Source: an uncultured candidate division Zixibacteria bacterium (lineage in GTDB: Bacteria; Zixibacteria; MSB-5A5; SM1-73). From it: a stretch of DNA of 64,000 bases. Every line of letters begins with the position of its first letter. Position 1 is the stretch's first letter. Made by a program: the position numbers and the translations under genes. Shown here one piece after another: positions 8,995 through 18,086 of this stretch. The notes beneath the pieces are model-generated. The model was not told the DNA's origin, ran no database searches, and saw only the letters and a list, made by a program, of their open reading frames with translations. Location of the stretch: the NCBI GenBank assembly GCA_903908285.1, contig CAIVRH010000035.1, positions 44,794 to 108,793 on the forward strand, written 5' to 3'.

Positions 8995-10269
8995 TCACCA
9001 CACCCGGCATATAAAACCCTTTAAGTATTCCGTTTCAGGTGCTGTAACCATAATGGGATGATCCAAGGAATGTCCCAGCTTTTCTAAAATCTGTACTTCA
9101 CGTTCTGCCTCCAGGGATGCGCTGAAGATGATTTTTTGGAACAGTTCGGATGATACCAGCCCGGAACAGGAGAAAGTTACCAGAGTTGCGCCGGCTCGCA
9201 GGATGCTCATGGCCACCCGGTTGATGTCTTGGTAACCGCGGGACGCGCGTTTCAGCTGCTGGGCATTCTGCGCGAACTTGGGAGGGTCGAGGATGACGGC
9301 ATCAAACCTTCGTTCTTCGGTGCGAAAACGGCGTAGTTCAGTGAACACATCACCGGTGATATACTCCACCCGGGAGTCACTTCCAGCGGAGCGAAGAGTC
9401 TGCTCATAGGATGAAGAAGCTTCTTCGTTGCCCTGCTTCTGATGGGATTCCCCAGAATGGCCGAGGAGAGGTTGGTTGATGTTTATATTGCGCCGCGCCA
9501 GTTCCAAAACATCCTCCGATGTATCTACATTAGTGACGCTTTTGGCTCCAGCAGCTTGGGCATAAACGGCGAAGGCACCGGTATAGGAAAAACAGTTCAA
9601 CACATCACCGCCTCGCAAGTATGGTGACACCCTACGTCGGTTATCCCGCTGATCGAGATAGAATCCGGTCTTGTGCCCATTTTTCACATCCACCATAAAA
9701 TGCAAACCATTCTCCGTAATTTCGATCAGATCCGGGGGGTTCTCACCGGTTAAAACGCCGGTTAGTTGAGGCAAACCTTCTTTCGCGCGTACCTCCACAT
9801 CACTGCGCTCGTAAATACCACTAACCTGGCACAAGTTTGAAATTTGCCTAAGGATTTGTTCTTTGGACCGTTCAACGCCCAAGGTGAGGAACTGGATCAC
9901 CAACCAGTCGCCATAACGATCCACAATCAAACCGGGGAGACCGTCACCTTCTGTGTTGGCCAAGCGATATGCGGTGGTGCTATGATCGGAAGCCAATTCA
10001 GCTCGACCGGTAAAAGCACGCTTCAGGCGCGAGTACCAAAATGCTTCATCGATATTCTCATTTTCATCCCAGGTTAAAATACGCACAACAATCTGAGACC
10101 GGCGATTGATGGTACCGCGTGCTAACCAGGCTCCATCGGAAGCAATTACCTCCACTACTTCCCCATCGATTACCTCGCCTGTGATTTTTTCAACTGCACC
10201 GGAGAATATCCAGGGGTGATGTCGGTGTACAGGTTTTTCCCGGCCAGACTTGAGAACAACTTCTGCCAT
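8995..10269 (-). CDS. rlmI: Class I SAM-dependent rRNA methyltransferase, RlmI family
   Basis: The 424-residue protein has an N-terminal PUA-type RNA-binding domain (residues 1-75, with HHPWIFSGAV), then the RlmI/YccW linker, then a Rossmann methyltransferase with DQRDNRR, VLNCFSYTGAF (SAM-binding motif I), and the catalytic motif ILDPPKFAQN. The family methylates C5 of a cytosine in 23S rRNA (position 1962 in E. coli). An unusual polar insert of about 30 residues rich in S, E, Q and G lies between the acidic strand after motif I and the VEYITGDVF strand (roughly DNA 9372-9475). Family members usually have only a few residues there. The frame is intact, so it is probably a surface loop. The symbol is assigned by family; substrate position is not shown by sequence. 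Confidence 0.9.
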   Translation of the reverse strand: MAEVVLKSGREKPVHRHHPWIFSGAVEKITGEVIDGEVVEVIASDGAWLARGTINRRSQIVVRILTWDENENIDEAFWYSRLKRAFTGRAELASDHSTTAYRLANTEGDGLPGLIVDRYGDWLVIQFLTLGVERSKEQILRQISNLCQVSGIYERSDVEVRAKEGLPQLTGVLTGENPPDLIEITENGLHFMVDVKNGHKTGFYLDQRDNRRRVSPYLRGGDVLNCFSYTGAFAVYAQAAGAKSVTNVDTSEDVLELARRNININQPLLGHSGESHQKQGNEEASSSYEQTLRSAGSDSRVEYITGDVFTELRRFRTEERRFDAVILDPPKFAQNAQQLKRASRGYQDINRVAMSILRAGATLVTFSCSGLVSSELFQKIIFSASLEAEREVQILEKLGHSLDHPIMVTAPETEYLKGFICRVW

Positions 10270-10621
10270 ATTTAGCTCTTTCTTATCTCAATAACGAGTT
10301 ATCAGGTTTTCCTCTTAGCCTATGCGGTTTACTACAGTAGGTGCAACTTATCTCGAGCTAATCAGCAAGTCAAGGGAAAAGTGGGGGAGAGGATATGGTG
10401 GAAAAGGTGTAAGGGTTTAGTATCTTCGCTTTGGGCTTGATTCTTATAGGATAGTTACATCAAAAGCTACCATTACAGTTTTGATAGGTTCATAAGTAAC
10501 GGATGGTTGAAAAACGTATCCACAGCAGAACCTCATGCTGCATAAAATTCATTAACCTGTAAGAAACCCGGAGATTTGATCGGAATATTAAAAATCAGGA
10601 TTCAGAGGTTGGCGCCTTGAT
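10270..10621. other. Gap without a recognised gene
   Basis: The 352 bases upstream of the rlmI-like gene and downstream of the degenerate sigma-54 ATPase gene show no open frame, hairpin with T-run or repeat that I could support. Confidence 0.4.
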
Positions 10622-11386
10622 TTAGACCCCCTTGTGACATAATCCATTTTTATGAGCGAACTTAAGTAGTTTATCCGAAAGCACCGAGGTTTTTATCGTA
10701 TCGTAGTCTCTGGTTAAGGTGATGTCCCGCTCGATCTCGGCCCGCAGCTCAGAGAGATTGTTCGGCCAGTGGTACCGAAGGAACACTTCCAGGGCATCGG
10801 AGGCAATTTCCGTCACATTCCTCTTCAACTCGCGGTTTAATACGGATAAGAACCTATCAACAAACTGGGGAATCATTTCTATTTTTTCCCTTAAAGGGGG
10901 AATCTCAATTTTAAAGCAAAAAAGACTATTCAGAAATTTATTGAGAAGAATGTGATTCGGCAATTCACTCTCATTCATCTGTTCCATAGATCCAATGATC
11001 CCTAAGTTGAGAAGAGTGTTCCTGGAGAAAACCCCCCTCTTGCCCAACTTTTCAAGGAAATCGGAAAGTTGGGCAAGCAGGTGCACCTGTAGCAAATCGA
11101 TTCTCCGGATGAGGAGAGTATCTTTATAGTTTGATCTCTTGAGTATTTGAAAGAAGCTGGGTGAGGTAAGCTGTTCTACTATGCTGGTTTGATCTCTTAC
11201 GGTTCTTTCGCAATCGCAGATTACCAGTTTACCCCCCCAATTCCTTCTGCGATAAATCAACCCGGCCAAATAATCTTTGCCGACTCCGTTCTCGCCTTGA
11301 ATGAGCACATTAATAGAGGATTGGACGGTCCGCTCTAATTCTTGATGAACCTCTGGAATGGTCTGCTGAATTAACGGATTATTCAT
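10622..11386 (-). CDS. Degenerate sigma-54-activator-type AAA+ protein
   Basis: The 254-residue protein aligns by eye with the central AAA+ domain of enhancer-binding proteins. It has Walker A GENGVGKD at residues 31-38, an arginine-finger region (PPLREKIEMIP, compare the usual PPLRERKEDIP) and a sensor II segment WPNNLSELRAEIE (usual WPGNVREL). Three key elements are gone: there is no GAFTGA loop, Walker B FLDEI is replaced by L-I-R-R-I-D (both acidic residues lost), and there is neither a receiver nor a helix-turn-helix. It may bind ATP but is unlikely to hydrolyse it or to activate sigma-54 in the usual way; a dominant regulator or adaptor role is an inference. It starts 11 bases after the stop of the 68-residue peptide gene on the same strand and is probably cotranscribed with it. 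The start ATG has a weak ribosome site. Confidence 0.8.
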   Translation of the reverse strand: MNNPLIQQTIPEVHQELERTVQSSINVLIQGENGVGKDYLAGLIYRRRNWGGKLVICDCERTVRDQTSIVEQLTSPSFFQILKRSNYKDTLLIRRIDLLQVHLLAQLSDFLEKLGKRGVFSRNTLLNLGIIGSMEQMNESELPNHILLNKFLNSLFCFKIEIPPLREKIEMIPQFVDRFLSVLNRELKRNVTEIASDALEVFLRYHWPNNLSELRAEIERDITLTRDYDTIKTSVLSDKLLKFAHKNGLCHKGV

Positions 11387-11397
11387 TTTTGTTTATA

Positions 11398-11604
11398 CTA
11401 TATAATGATCTGTATAAGGGTTAATAAAGCGACAGTCAGAAGGTTACCATTAACATCACCGCCCGGAGTTGGGCTTTTATCAGGAGGCAATGGCGGGTTC
11501 CCACCCCCGTCTGCTAAGACTATAGTTCCAAAGGCAAAACTGATACCCAGCACAATGAGTACCAGACATATCAATAATTTGAATATTATTGATTTTGAAA
11601 ACAT
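11398..11604 (-). CDS. Small exported Gly/Pro-rich peptide
   Basis: The gene encodes 68 residues with a lysine followed by a strongly hydrophobic stretch (residues 8-30, ending FAFGTIVLA), which reads as a signal peptide or anchor. A short linker rich in G, P and D follows (GGGNPPLPPDKSPTPGG), then a second hydrophobic tail (LLTVALLTLIQIII). A good Shine-Dalgarno (GGAGGTGTT before ATG) and a sigma-54 type promoter just upstream support it as a real gene despite its size. I do not recognise the family. The protein could be membrane-inserted through both ends or a secreted peptide. Its partner in the transcript is the degenerate sigma-54 ATPase. Confidence 0.7.
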   Translation of the reverse strand: MFSKSIIFKLLICLVLIVLGISFAFGTIVLADGGGNPPLPPDKSPTPGGDVNGNLLTVALLTLIQIII

Positions 11605-11659
11605 AACACCTCCACGGTTAACTTAGTTGATCAGTTTCTGTTTCTGCAATTATCCGCTA

Positions 11660-11677
11660 TTGCAAGAAGCGTGCCTT
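11660..11677 (-). promoter_or_regulatory. Sigma-54 (-24/-12) promoter
   Basis: Read on the minus strand the site is AAGGCACGCTTCTTGCAA. It matches the sigma-54 consensus TGGCAC-N5-TTGCA except for the first T, with the GG and GC pairs exactly 10 bases apart. The predicted start of transcription is near 11650, about 46 bases before the ATG of the 68-residue peptide gene, which has GGAGG next to it. The surrounding gap 11605-11969 holds no supported gene. Confidence 0.65.
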
Positions 11678-11969
11678 GAAGTGGAGGGTGGGGTTTGGTT
11701 AAAGGGGGAGAGCAGCTTATTGCATGAAATTGAAGAACTTAATGAAGGAGCAGAATTTCATTCGAAAATGGTTGCTGCAAATATAAAGGGACAAAAGCTC
11801 GTTGAATCTGACGAGAAGCTGGAAATAGGATACCGCTATATTGGAAACCCCTTAAACCAATAAAGCTTATAGATGTTTTTCAGCTTTGACGAACAGAGAA
11901 GGGGGGGGTGGTAGGTAAGTTGTGATGCACGTGCTTGTCATAAATACACTTACACTGAAGGCTCGTCGA

Positions 11970-14900
11970 TTATGACGAGGAGATTTTCGTGGTTTTCTTT
12001 ATTTTGTATCTTTTTATTCTTCTTCGCAAGGTGGGTTCGGTTATCCCCAACTCTTTGGCAGCCCGGGATTGATTCCATTCATTCTTGTCTAAGGTCTTTA
12101 GTATCTTTTTCTTTTCCACCCACCTCAATACTTCCTGGAGTTTCCCATATCTATCTAAATTAACCATGGATTTAGTTTTCATTACCTCCCGGGGCAAAAG
12201 CCTTTCAGGAAAAGAGCCGTCATCGCTCAATAAAATTGAACTTTCCATGAGATGCTCGAGTTCTCTCACATTACCAGGCCAGCTATAGTCTTTCAAAAGT
12301 TCAATGGTTCGCTTACTGAACTTGATCGGTGGTTTGTTATTCTCCCGGGAATGTTTTTCGAGAAAATAGTAGATGAGCAAAGGGATATCTTCCTTTCTTT
12401 CCCGGAGGGGGGGGATGTTGATCACTATGGGATTCAATCTGAAATATAAATCCTTCCGGAAAGAGCGCTCCTCGATCTTTTTCTCCAGATCCATGTTGGT
12501 GGCACTAATCACTCGGATGTCAACTGAGATTGTCTTTTGACCGCCGACTCTTTCGAATTCCTTCTCCTGCATTACTCTCAATACTTTGGCTTGAACCGAG
12601 AGGTTCATGTCGCCTATCTCATCTAAGAATATGGTTCCTCCGTCAGCCAATTCGAACTTGCCCTTTCTGAAACCTACGCCGGTAGCGGTTCTATCTTCAA
12701 TGCCAAAAAGCTCGCTTTCCAGTAAAGTTTCGGGCAAAGCCGCGCAGTTGACTTTTATGAAGGGACCGTCGCTTCTGGGGCTTTTGGAATGAATCAGATT
12801 GGCAATTAATTCTTTGCCGGTTCCGTTTTCGCCTAAGATTAAGATGCTGGCCTTGGAGTAAGCTACTTTTTCCACGATATTAAATACCTCCTGCATCTTG
12901 TTACTTGTTCCGATGATTCCCGGATGTTCATAAATTATGTGCAATGTTTCTTTCAGCTGAAATATTTCCTCGTTGGCTTGAACATATAGTTCGCTTTTCT
13001 CAATGGCGGTAGCTATCAGATTGGCAAAAGCCTTGAGGAAATCCACGTCTTCGGAGGAAAAAATCGCGGGGAGACTGCGATGATCCAAATAGACGGTTCC
13101 GATGAGTCGGTTCTTGGTTTTCAAAGGCACGCAGAGAATGGATAAGATGTTGTACGTGATTACGCTCTGTCTTTTAGCAAAACGGGAATCTTTACGGGCA
13201 TCTTCAACAATTAGGGGAGTATCGCCTTTTATTACATCTTTTAAAACCTGGCGACTGATGGCTATGGCATCCCTGGAGGTTTCTTTTTCTATTCCTTGCG
13301 CAATCTTCACCTCAAAACTTCTATCCTTATCCGAATAGAAAATGATCGCACCTCTTTCGGCGTTCAAGAGCTTAATGATCAATTCCAGCGCTTGGGTTAA
13401 CAACTCATCCGTGTCCCAAATATTGTTTAATAATTCAGCCAATTGGTAAAATGTGCCGATTCGCTCGTTTTCCAATATCTTCAGATCTTTTATCTGCTCT
13501 AACACAGACTCCACCTCCTTTATTTTTGGCCGGACTTCGGCTTTCTTAAAAGCGTTTAGTGCCTCTGCCAGGAATCCCTTGGCTTCCTTGAATCTTCCTA
13601 ATTCCATTTTGATCCGCCCGGTTTCCAAATAGGTTCGACCCAATTCCAATTTTGCTTGCAGTTCTCTTGAGGTTTTGGCACTGGCGGATAAAAGCAGAAG
13701 GGAGTTGCGGTAATCTTTGCGGGCTTTCATTAAGCCGGCCTGGATTCTTTGGAAGGTTGCACCAAGAAATTTAATGTCGTTTTGTTGAAGAAATTCCTGT
13801 ACCGGTTTTAAATGAATTTCTGCCTGGTTTAAATCGCCAATGCTTACGGATAACTCGGCTAAGCTGAGCCTGACCTCGGCTTCAGCTTTTCTGTTTGCCT
13901 GCTTCCGATACCGACTTAAAGCTTCAAGCAGATAGGTTTTGGCTCGGTCATAGTCCGACAATTGTATGAAAACATTCCCTAAAATCGCTTGACTGTCAGC
14001 TATCCCCGCTTCCTCTCCCAGCTCTTGTCTTATTTTCAAACTTTTATTCAGATACCACATGGCCTGGTCGAACTCCTCTCGTTTCGCATACAGATCTCCG
14101 AGGTTAAAGTAAACTAATGCCACCCCTCCCTTGTACCGCCCGGTTCGAAACTGGACAATGGCCCGGTTAAAATATTCCAAAGCCAGCGACAGCTCACCTC
14201 GTCTTAAATAGATCAAGCCCATATTGTTGTGGATAAAAGCGAATCCGACCGGATCAGCAGTTCTTTGCTGAAGCTCGTAGGCTTTTTGCAGATACTCCAG
14301 AGCCTTATCCCAGGAATTTGAATCCAAATAAACTGTGCCAAGGTTAATGAATACTATGGAAAGGCGGTACTGATCCCCGAGACTCACTTGAAGGTCCAGA
14401 CATTTTTGAAAATACTCTATGGCTTCTTTGATATCTCCCCGGATTCTGGCTATGGCGGCCAGATTGCCATAACTATCAGCTATCTTTTGCCTGTTTCCCA
14501 GTTGTATGAAAACTTTAAGTCCCTCATTATAAAACTGATTTGCCTTTAGGTAATTTCCGAGAGTCATATATAGGCTGCCTAAGGCACTAAAAACAGTCCC
14601 CTTTTCCCAGGAGGCGGTTTCCGTTTTCAGTATATTAGAAGCCTCATCGAATTTATCCCGGGCTTTTTGATATTTCGACTCCCTGAGATAAACCCAGCCT
14701 AACTCCATCAAGGTGATGGCATGCTCTCCTGACGGAGAGGTCATGCCTGAACATTCCAAGGATTTCTCCAGATATTTTACAGCCTGCTCATGTAGGGCCA
14801 TCTTCCCGCAGATCTTCCCCGCCTTTTTGTACAACCGGGCTGGTCTCCGATTTCCCGAATCTTTTGCTTCCCCAATCCCCAGCGCTTTTTGGTAAAGTAT

Positions 14901-16997
14901 TAGGCTCATTTCTGATTCCCCAACCAGACCATATTGGTCCGCCAAATACTCCAGTATTTCTTCCGGAGAGAGGGGGGATGAGGATGACTCCTGCTCCAGC
15001 ATTTCCAGAACCCGGGTATATTGGACGATGGCCTCGGTGTGGTCGGATTCTTTTTCCGCTCTTTTGGCTGCGGAGAGGGAATATTTAAGGGCAGGTTCTA
15101 CCTCCCCGGCCCGGTAAAAATGGGTTGCCAGCTGGCTGAAATACTCCTCGGGGTTTGAATGGCTCCATTTCTCTAATATCTCTCCCGCCTTTTGATGCAG
15201 TTTTTTTCTTCTTTCGGGATCGATCCGGTCATATATGTATCTTCGGAACAGATTATTTACAAATCTTACTTCCCTTTTATCTGCGCTAAACGCTGGCATC
15301 ACCAAACCATGTGAGAGGGCATCATTTAACCGGGAGGTGAGACTCATTTCATTATAGCCGGTCATTTGCATCAGGTTTTCCAATTCGATTTCCCTTTCCC
15401 AGACCGAAGCATAATCTAAGAGTTCCATACTATCCGGATTCAAACTGGCGGTGCGGCGTGCGATCTTTTCCTTTACTCTTTGAGGAATCGGGTTTTCCTC
15501 TATACTCTGCGGCTTTAATGACCATTTGTCTTCCGACCGGAAAATGCTGCCGGTCTCCGCTGCCGAATCCATTATTTGGCCAATCAGCCATGGATTACCC
15601 CCGGTGGTTTCATGTATGAGCGCGGAGAGTTTTTCGGTTCCTCCTTTCCAATCAAACATCAAACCAAGCAGTTTCCCGGTTTCATCTCCGGTTAAGTCGT
15701 TCAAATTCATGCTAACTAATGAATCCCCGCTGGATAGGTGGATTTTATTTTCCCAATCAACTATCCTCCGACTATCTTCATGACCGGTTATCTCATTGAT
15801 CAGGGTAAAACATACCAGAAAATTATCACCCTGCAGATGGGATGCAAATTCCGAGAGAAATTCAAAAAATGAATCATCGGCTTGTTCCAAATGCTCGAAG
15901 ATCAAAACTTTCGGTTGAGAATTACCAGCCAGATGCGGAAGGAATCTGGCTTTAAAATCCTGCATGGATCTGATATCTTTCACCGGAACGGTCAACGATA
16001 TAAAGCCTTCAACTTGTGATCTGGCGGAGAATTCTTCCACCAGCCGGGTCTTCCCGATTCCGGACTCACCGGAGATTAGGATAAATTGGAGCCCTTTGCT
16101 GCCAGCCTGCGCCAGGCTGTCTTTTAAGGCTGAGAGTTCTTTTTCCCTTCCTACGAACTCAGCTGAACGGATCAAACTTTTACTCAGCAGGTTTTCCGGT
16201 TGATCCAGTTTGATACCGGTGATACTTTGGATTTGATCCGCAGCCTCCCGGGCTGAAAAGAATCGATCCATCGGATCTTTCTCCAACAGTTTAAGGATCA
16301 GATCCCGCAGTTCCTTCGATAGAGAATCACTTTCCGGGATAACCACATCTTTTTCCAGGTGGCTTTTGGCCAGATCCATGGGATCGTCATCATTAAACGG
16401 AGGCTTTCCAAACAGGCTTTCGTAGAGCAGAACACCTACCGAGTAGAGGTCCGCCTGCATGGTATATTTTTCCCCTCGGATTATCTCGGGTGCAAGATAG
16501 GGGAGGGTTCCTTTCCAGCGGGATGGGTCTTCCACTTTTTCATATTCGGCCAAGCCAAAATCGGTGAATTTGACTTGGACTTGACCGTCGGGTAGTGCGG
16601 TGATCAGGATATTGGAAGGTTTAATGTCACCATGGATTATTTTCTTGGAGTGAAGAAAATCCAGAGTCGACAGAATCTGGAGCAGAAGCAGGTAGAGTCT
16701 GGAGTGGTCCGGGGGAAAGAGAAATTCCTCCCACCGGCAGGCTGGCACATATTCCATGGAAAAGTACGGTTCACACTTTTCGGTGAAGCCAAAGTCGAAT
16801 GCTTGAACGATATTGGGATGATGAAGTTTTTTCAGTAAAAGGAACTCGCCTTTGAACCGCGCGATAAGTTCAGGCTCGTTGCTTGCAAGGATTTTTAGAG
16901 CAACGGTTTCCTGGCTTAATAAATCGACCGCCCGGAGAACTCTCCCCATGCCCCCTGAACCGATCTCTTCTATGATCCGATATCTCTTTAGACTCAT
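11970..16997 (-). CDS. Giant Ser/Thr kinase - AAA ATPase - TPR - GAF - sigma-54 activator fusion
   Basis: This 1675-residue protein is a signalling fusion. Residues about 5-260 form a Hanks-type kinase (glycine loop GSGGMGRV, Lys in VALKIL, catalytic HGDIKPSN, DFGLAEY). Residues about 285-560 form a PknK/MalT-like NTPase (Walker A SGESGIGKTR). A long array of TPRs follows (about 640-1110), then a GAF domain (about 1140-1290), a sigma-54-type AAA+ domain (Walker A GENGTGKE, Walker B TIFLDEIGD) and a Fis-type helix-turn-helix at the C-terminus (SRAAKELGITEPTLRRRIKRY). The GAFTGA loop is replaced by G-I-E-D-R-T-A-T-G-V, a variant also known to me from other kinase-TPR-GAF members. It may therefore activate transcription without the usual sigma-54 contact. 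ATG start at 16997; no membrane segment. Confidence 0.95.
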   Translation of the reverse strand: MSLKRYRIIEEIGSGGMGRVLRAVDLLSQETVALKILASNEPELIARFKGEFLLLKKLHHPNIVQAFDFGFTEKCEPYFSMEYVPACRWEEFLFPPDHSRLYLLLLQILSTLDFLHSKKIIHGDIKPSNILITALPDGQVQVKFTDFGLAEYEKVEDPSRWKGTLPYLAPEIIRGEKYTMQADLYSVGVLLYESLFGKPPFNDDDPMDLAKSHLEKDVVIPESDSLSKELRDLILKLLEKDPMDRFFSAREAADQIQSITGIKLDQPENLLSKSLIRSAEFVGREKELSALKDSLAQAGSKGLQFILISGESGIGKTRLVEEFSARSQVEGFISLTVPVKDIRSMQDFKARFLPHLAGNSQPKVLIFEHLEQADDSFFEFLSEFASHLQGDNFLVCFTLINEITGHEDSRRIVDWENKIHLSSGDSLVSMNLNDLTGDETGKLLGLMFDWKGGTEKLSALIHETTGGNPWLIGQIMDSAAETGSIFRSEDKWSLKPQSIEENPIPQRVKEKIARRTASLNPDSMELLDYASVWEREIELENLMQMTGYNEMSLTSRLNDALSHGLVMPAFSADKREVRFVNNLFRRYIYDRIDPERRKKLHQKAGEILEKWSHSNPEEYFSQLATHFYRAGEVEPALKYSLSAAKRAEKESDHTEAIVQYTRVLEMLEQESSSSPLSPEEILEYLADQYGLVGESEMSLILYQKALGIGEAKDSGNRRPARLYKKAGKICGKMALHEQAVKYLEKSLECSGMTSPSGEHAITLMELGWVYLRESKYQKARDKFDEASNILKTETASWEKGTVFSALGSLYMTLGNYLKANQFYNEGLKVFIQLGNRQKIADSYGNLAAIARIRGDIKEAIEYFQKCLDLQVSLGDQYRLSIVFINLGTVYLDSNSWDKALEYLQKAYELQQRTADPVGFAFIHNNMGLIYLRRGELSLALEYFNRAIVQFRTGRYKGGVALVYFNLGDLYAKREEFDQAMWYLNKSLKIRQELGEEAGIADSQAILGNVFIQLSDYDRAKTYLLEALSRYRKQANRKAEAEVRLSLAELSVSIGDLNQAEIHLKPVQEFLQQNDIKFLGATFQRIQAGLMKARKDYRNSLLLLSASAKTSRELQAKLELGRTYLETGRIKMELGRFKEAKGFLAEALNAFKKAEVRPKIKEVESVLEQIKDLKILENERIGTFYQLAELLNNIWDTDELLTQALELIIKLLNAERGAIIFYSDKDRSFEVKIAQGIEKETSRDAIAISRQVLKDVIKGDTPLIVEDARKDSRFAKRQSVITYNILSILCVPLKTKNRLIGTVYLDHRSLPAIFSSEDVDFLKAFANLIATAIEKSELYVQANEEIFQLKETLHIIYEHPGIIGTSNKMQEVFNIVEKVAYSKASILILGENGTGKELIANLIHSKSPRSDGPFIKVNCAALPETLLESELFGIEDRTATGVGFRKGKFELADGGTIFLDEIGDMNLSVQAKVLRVMQEKEFERVGGQKTISVDIRVISATNMDLEKKIEERSFRKDLYFRLNPIVINIPPLRERKEDIPLLIYYFLEKHSRENNKPPIKFSKRTIELLKDYSWPGNVRELEHLMESSILLSDDGSFPERLLPREVMKTKSMVNLDRYGKLQEVLRWVEKKKILKTLDKNEWNQSRAAKELGITEPTLRRRIKRYKIKKTTKISSS

Positions 16998-17255
16998 TAA
17001 TTCTAAGTCAGGCTAAGAGCTGTGTATGATCAAGTGTTTCGTCTACAGGTTAAATATAATGCATAATGTAGTAATTCCAAATGGTTTTTGGTTAATTCCC
17101 GTTAGGGTAACACTCCGGGAATTTCACAATACTAAAAAAGGAAGAAGAAGAGAGCACCATTATTCCCCCAGGTTAGCCCCTTCCGGAAAAACCACTTGCA
17201 GAGAGAGCACAACCCCCACCGGGTTTCGGGATATATAAACAAATTAAGGGTATGC
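16998..17255. other. Gap without a recognised gene
   Basis: This is the upstream region of the giant kinase gene. It contains AT-rich sequence and no supported frame. I found no -24/-12 element on either strand. Confidence 0.35.
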
Positions 17256-17281
17256 AAAAATCCCCCAATGTCTATGGGGGA
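17256..17281 (-). terminator. Intrinsic terminator of the polysaccharide deacetylase gene
   Basis: On the minus strand TCCCCCA and TGGGGGA form a 7-bp GC-rich stem with a 7-base loop, followed directly by TTTTT. It lies about 47 bases after the stop codon at 17328. Confidence 0.75.
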
Positions 17282-17327
17282 TTAAGTTGATCAGAATGAG
17301 CGAGGGAACGCCGAAGCACCCGGTTTG

Positions 17328-18086
17328 CTACTGGAAGGTTTCCACTTTAATCAGATTTTGATTTTCCGAAAGGTACTGTAAAATGTACTTAAAAGACTGA
17401 AGGTTTAGGATATTTTTCGTTTCTTTGTTTGTTTTGGTGCAAAAACCGTGAAAAATCAAAATCAGAAGTTTTCGCTGGGTAATGGCAAGATCGATCCAGG
17501 ATTTAACGGTATCCAGCGGGGTTTGGGTTTTGACATAATAACCCCTCAATACATAAGAATTAAGATTGTCTTCAAGCCCCGGGTCCGTGGTTCTGCCGGC
17601 GATGTGATTCAATTTGACTAAATTGACGGTCTTTTCATCGTAAAGTCCAGCGGGGTAAGCAAATACATTGGCATTAAATCCCTTTTCCTTCAAACATGAA
17701 TAGCAGGAATTGATATCCGAGCTGTCTGGAAAGATCAGATGATTCCAGCCATGATTGTATATATTCCAGCCGTCTGTATGAAGAGACTCTATCTGATGCC
17801 AGGTCATCTTATCGCAAGGTTTATCTCCCCACCGGACCGAATCGGTGGGACCTTTGGAGTTTGGCTCATCCGGACAGACCTGCCCGCATATCACAAAACA
17901 GTTGCCTTTAAAACCCAGGGAGTCCATGAGGGGTTTAGCCAGATAATAGACACTGGCATAACCGTCGTCAAAAGTTAATATGCAGACAGCCGTGTTTTGG
18001 GTTGACAATTCAGGCACAGGCTCAGTGGGCTTATGGCTGCAAGACAGACTGATAAGGATCGTGACAGAGAGTAGCAGTCTTTTCAT
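17328..18086 (-). CDS. Polysaccharide deacetylase (NodB family), probable lipoprotein
   Basis: The 252-residue protein starts with a lysine-arginine/hydrophobic signal ending in Cys16 (LISLSCSHK). This reads as a lipoprotein signal although the -3 residue is atypical. The NodB fold is shown by LTFDDGYASVYY (metal-binding D-D) and the NHGWNHL motif (H-x3-H metal ligands). The family removes N- or O-acetyl groups from polysaccharides such as peptidoglycan, chitin or poly-N-acetylglucosamine. The substrate is unknown. Start ATG at 18086 has a strong GGAGGAG site, and a good intrinsic terminator follows, so it is likely a single-gene transcript. Confidence 0.85.
   Translation of the reverse strand: MKRLLLSVTILISLSCSHKPTEPVPELSTQNTAVCILTFDDGYASVYYLAKPLMDSLGFKGNCFVICGQVCPDEPNSKGPTDSVRWGDKPCDKMTWHQIESLHTDGWNIYNHGWNHLIFPDSSDINSCYSCLKEKGFNANVFAYPAGLYDEKTVNLVKLNHIAGRTTDPGLEDNLNSYVLRGYYVKTQTPLDTVKSWIDLAITQRKLLILIFHGFCTKTNKETKNILNLQSFKYILQYLSENQNLIKVETFQ

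Noticed and set aside
11627..11863. Plus-strand 78-codon frame in the gap before the peptide gene
   Set aside because: No ribosome site, and it overlaps the sigma-54 promoter of the opposite strand.
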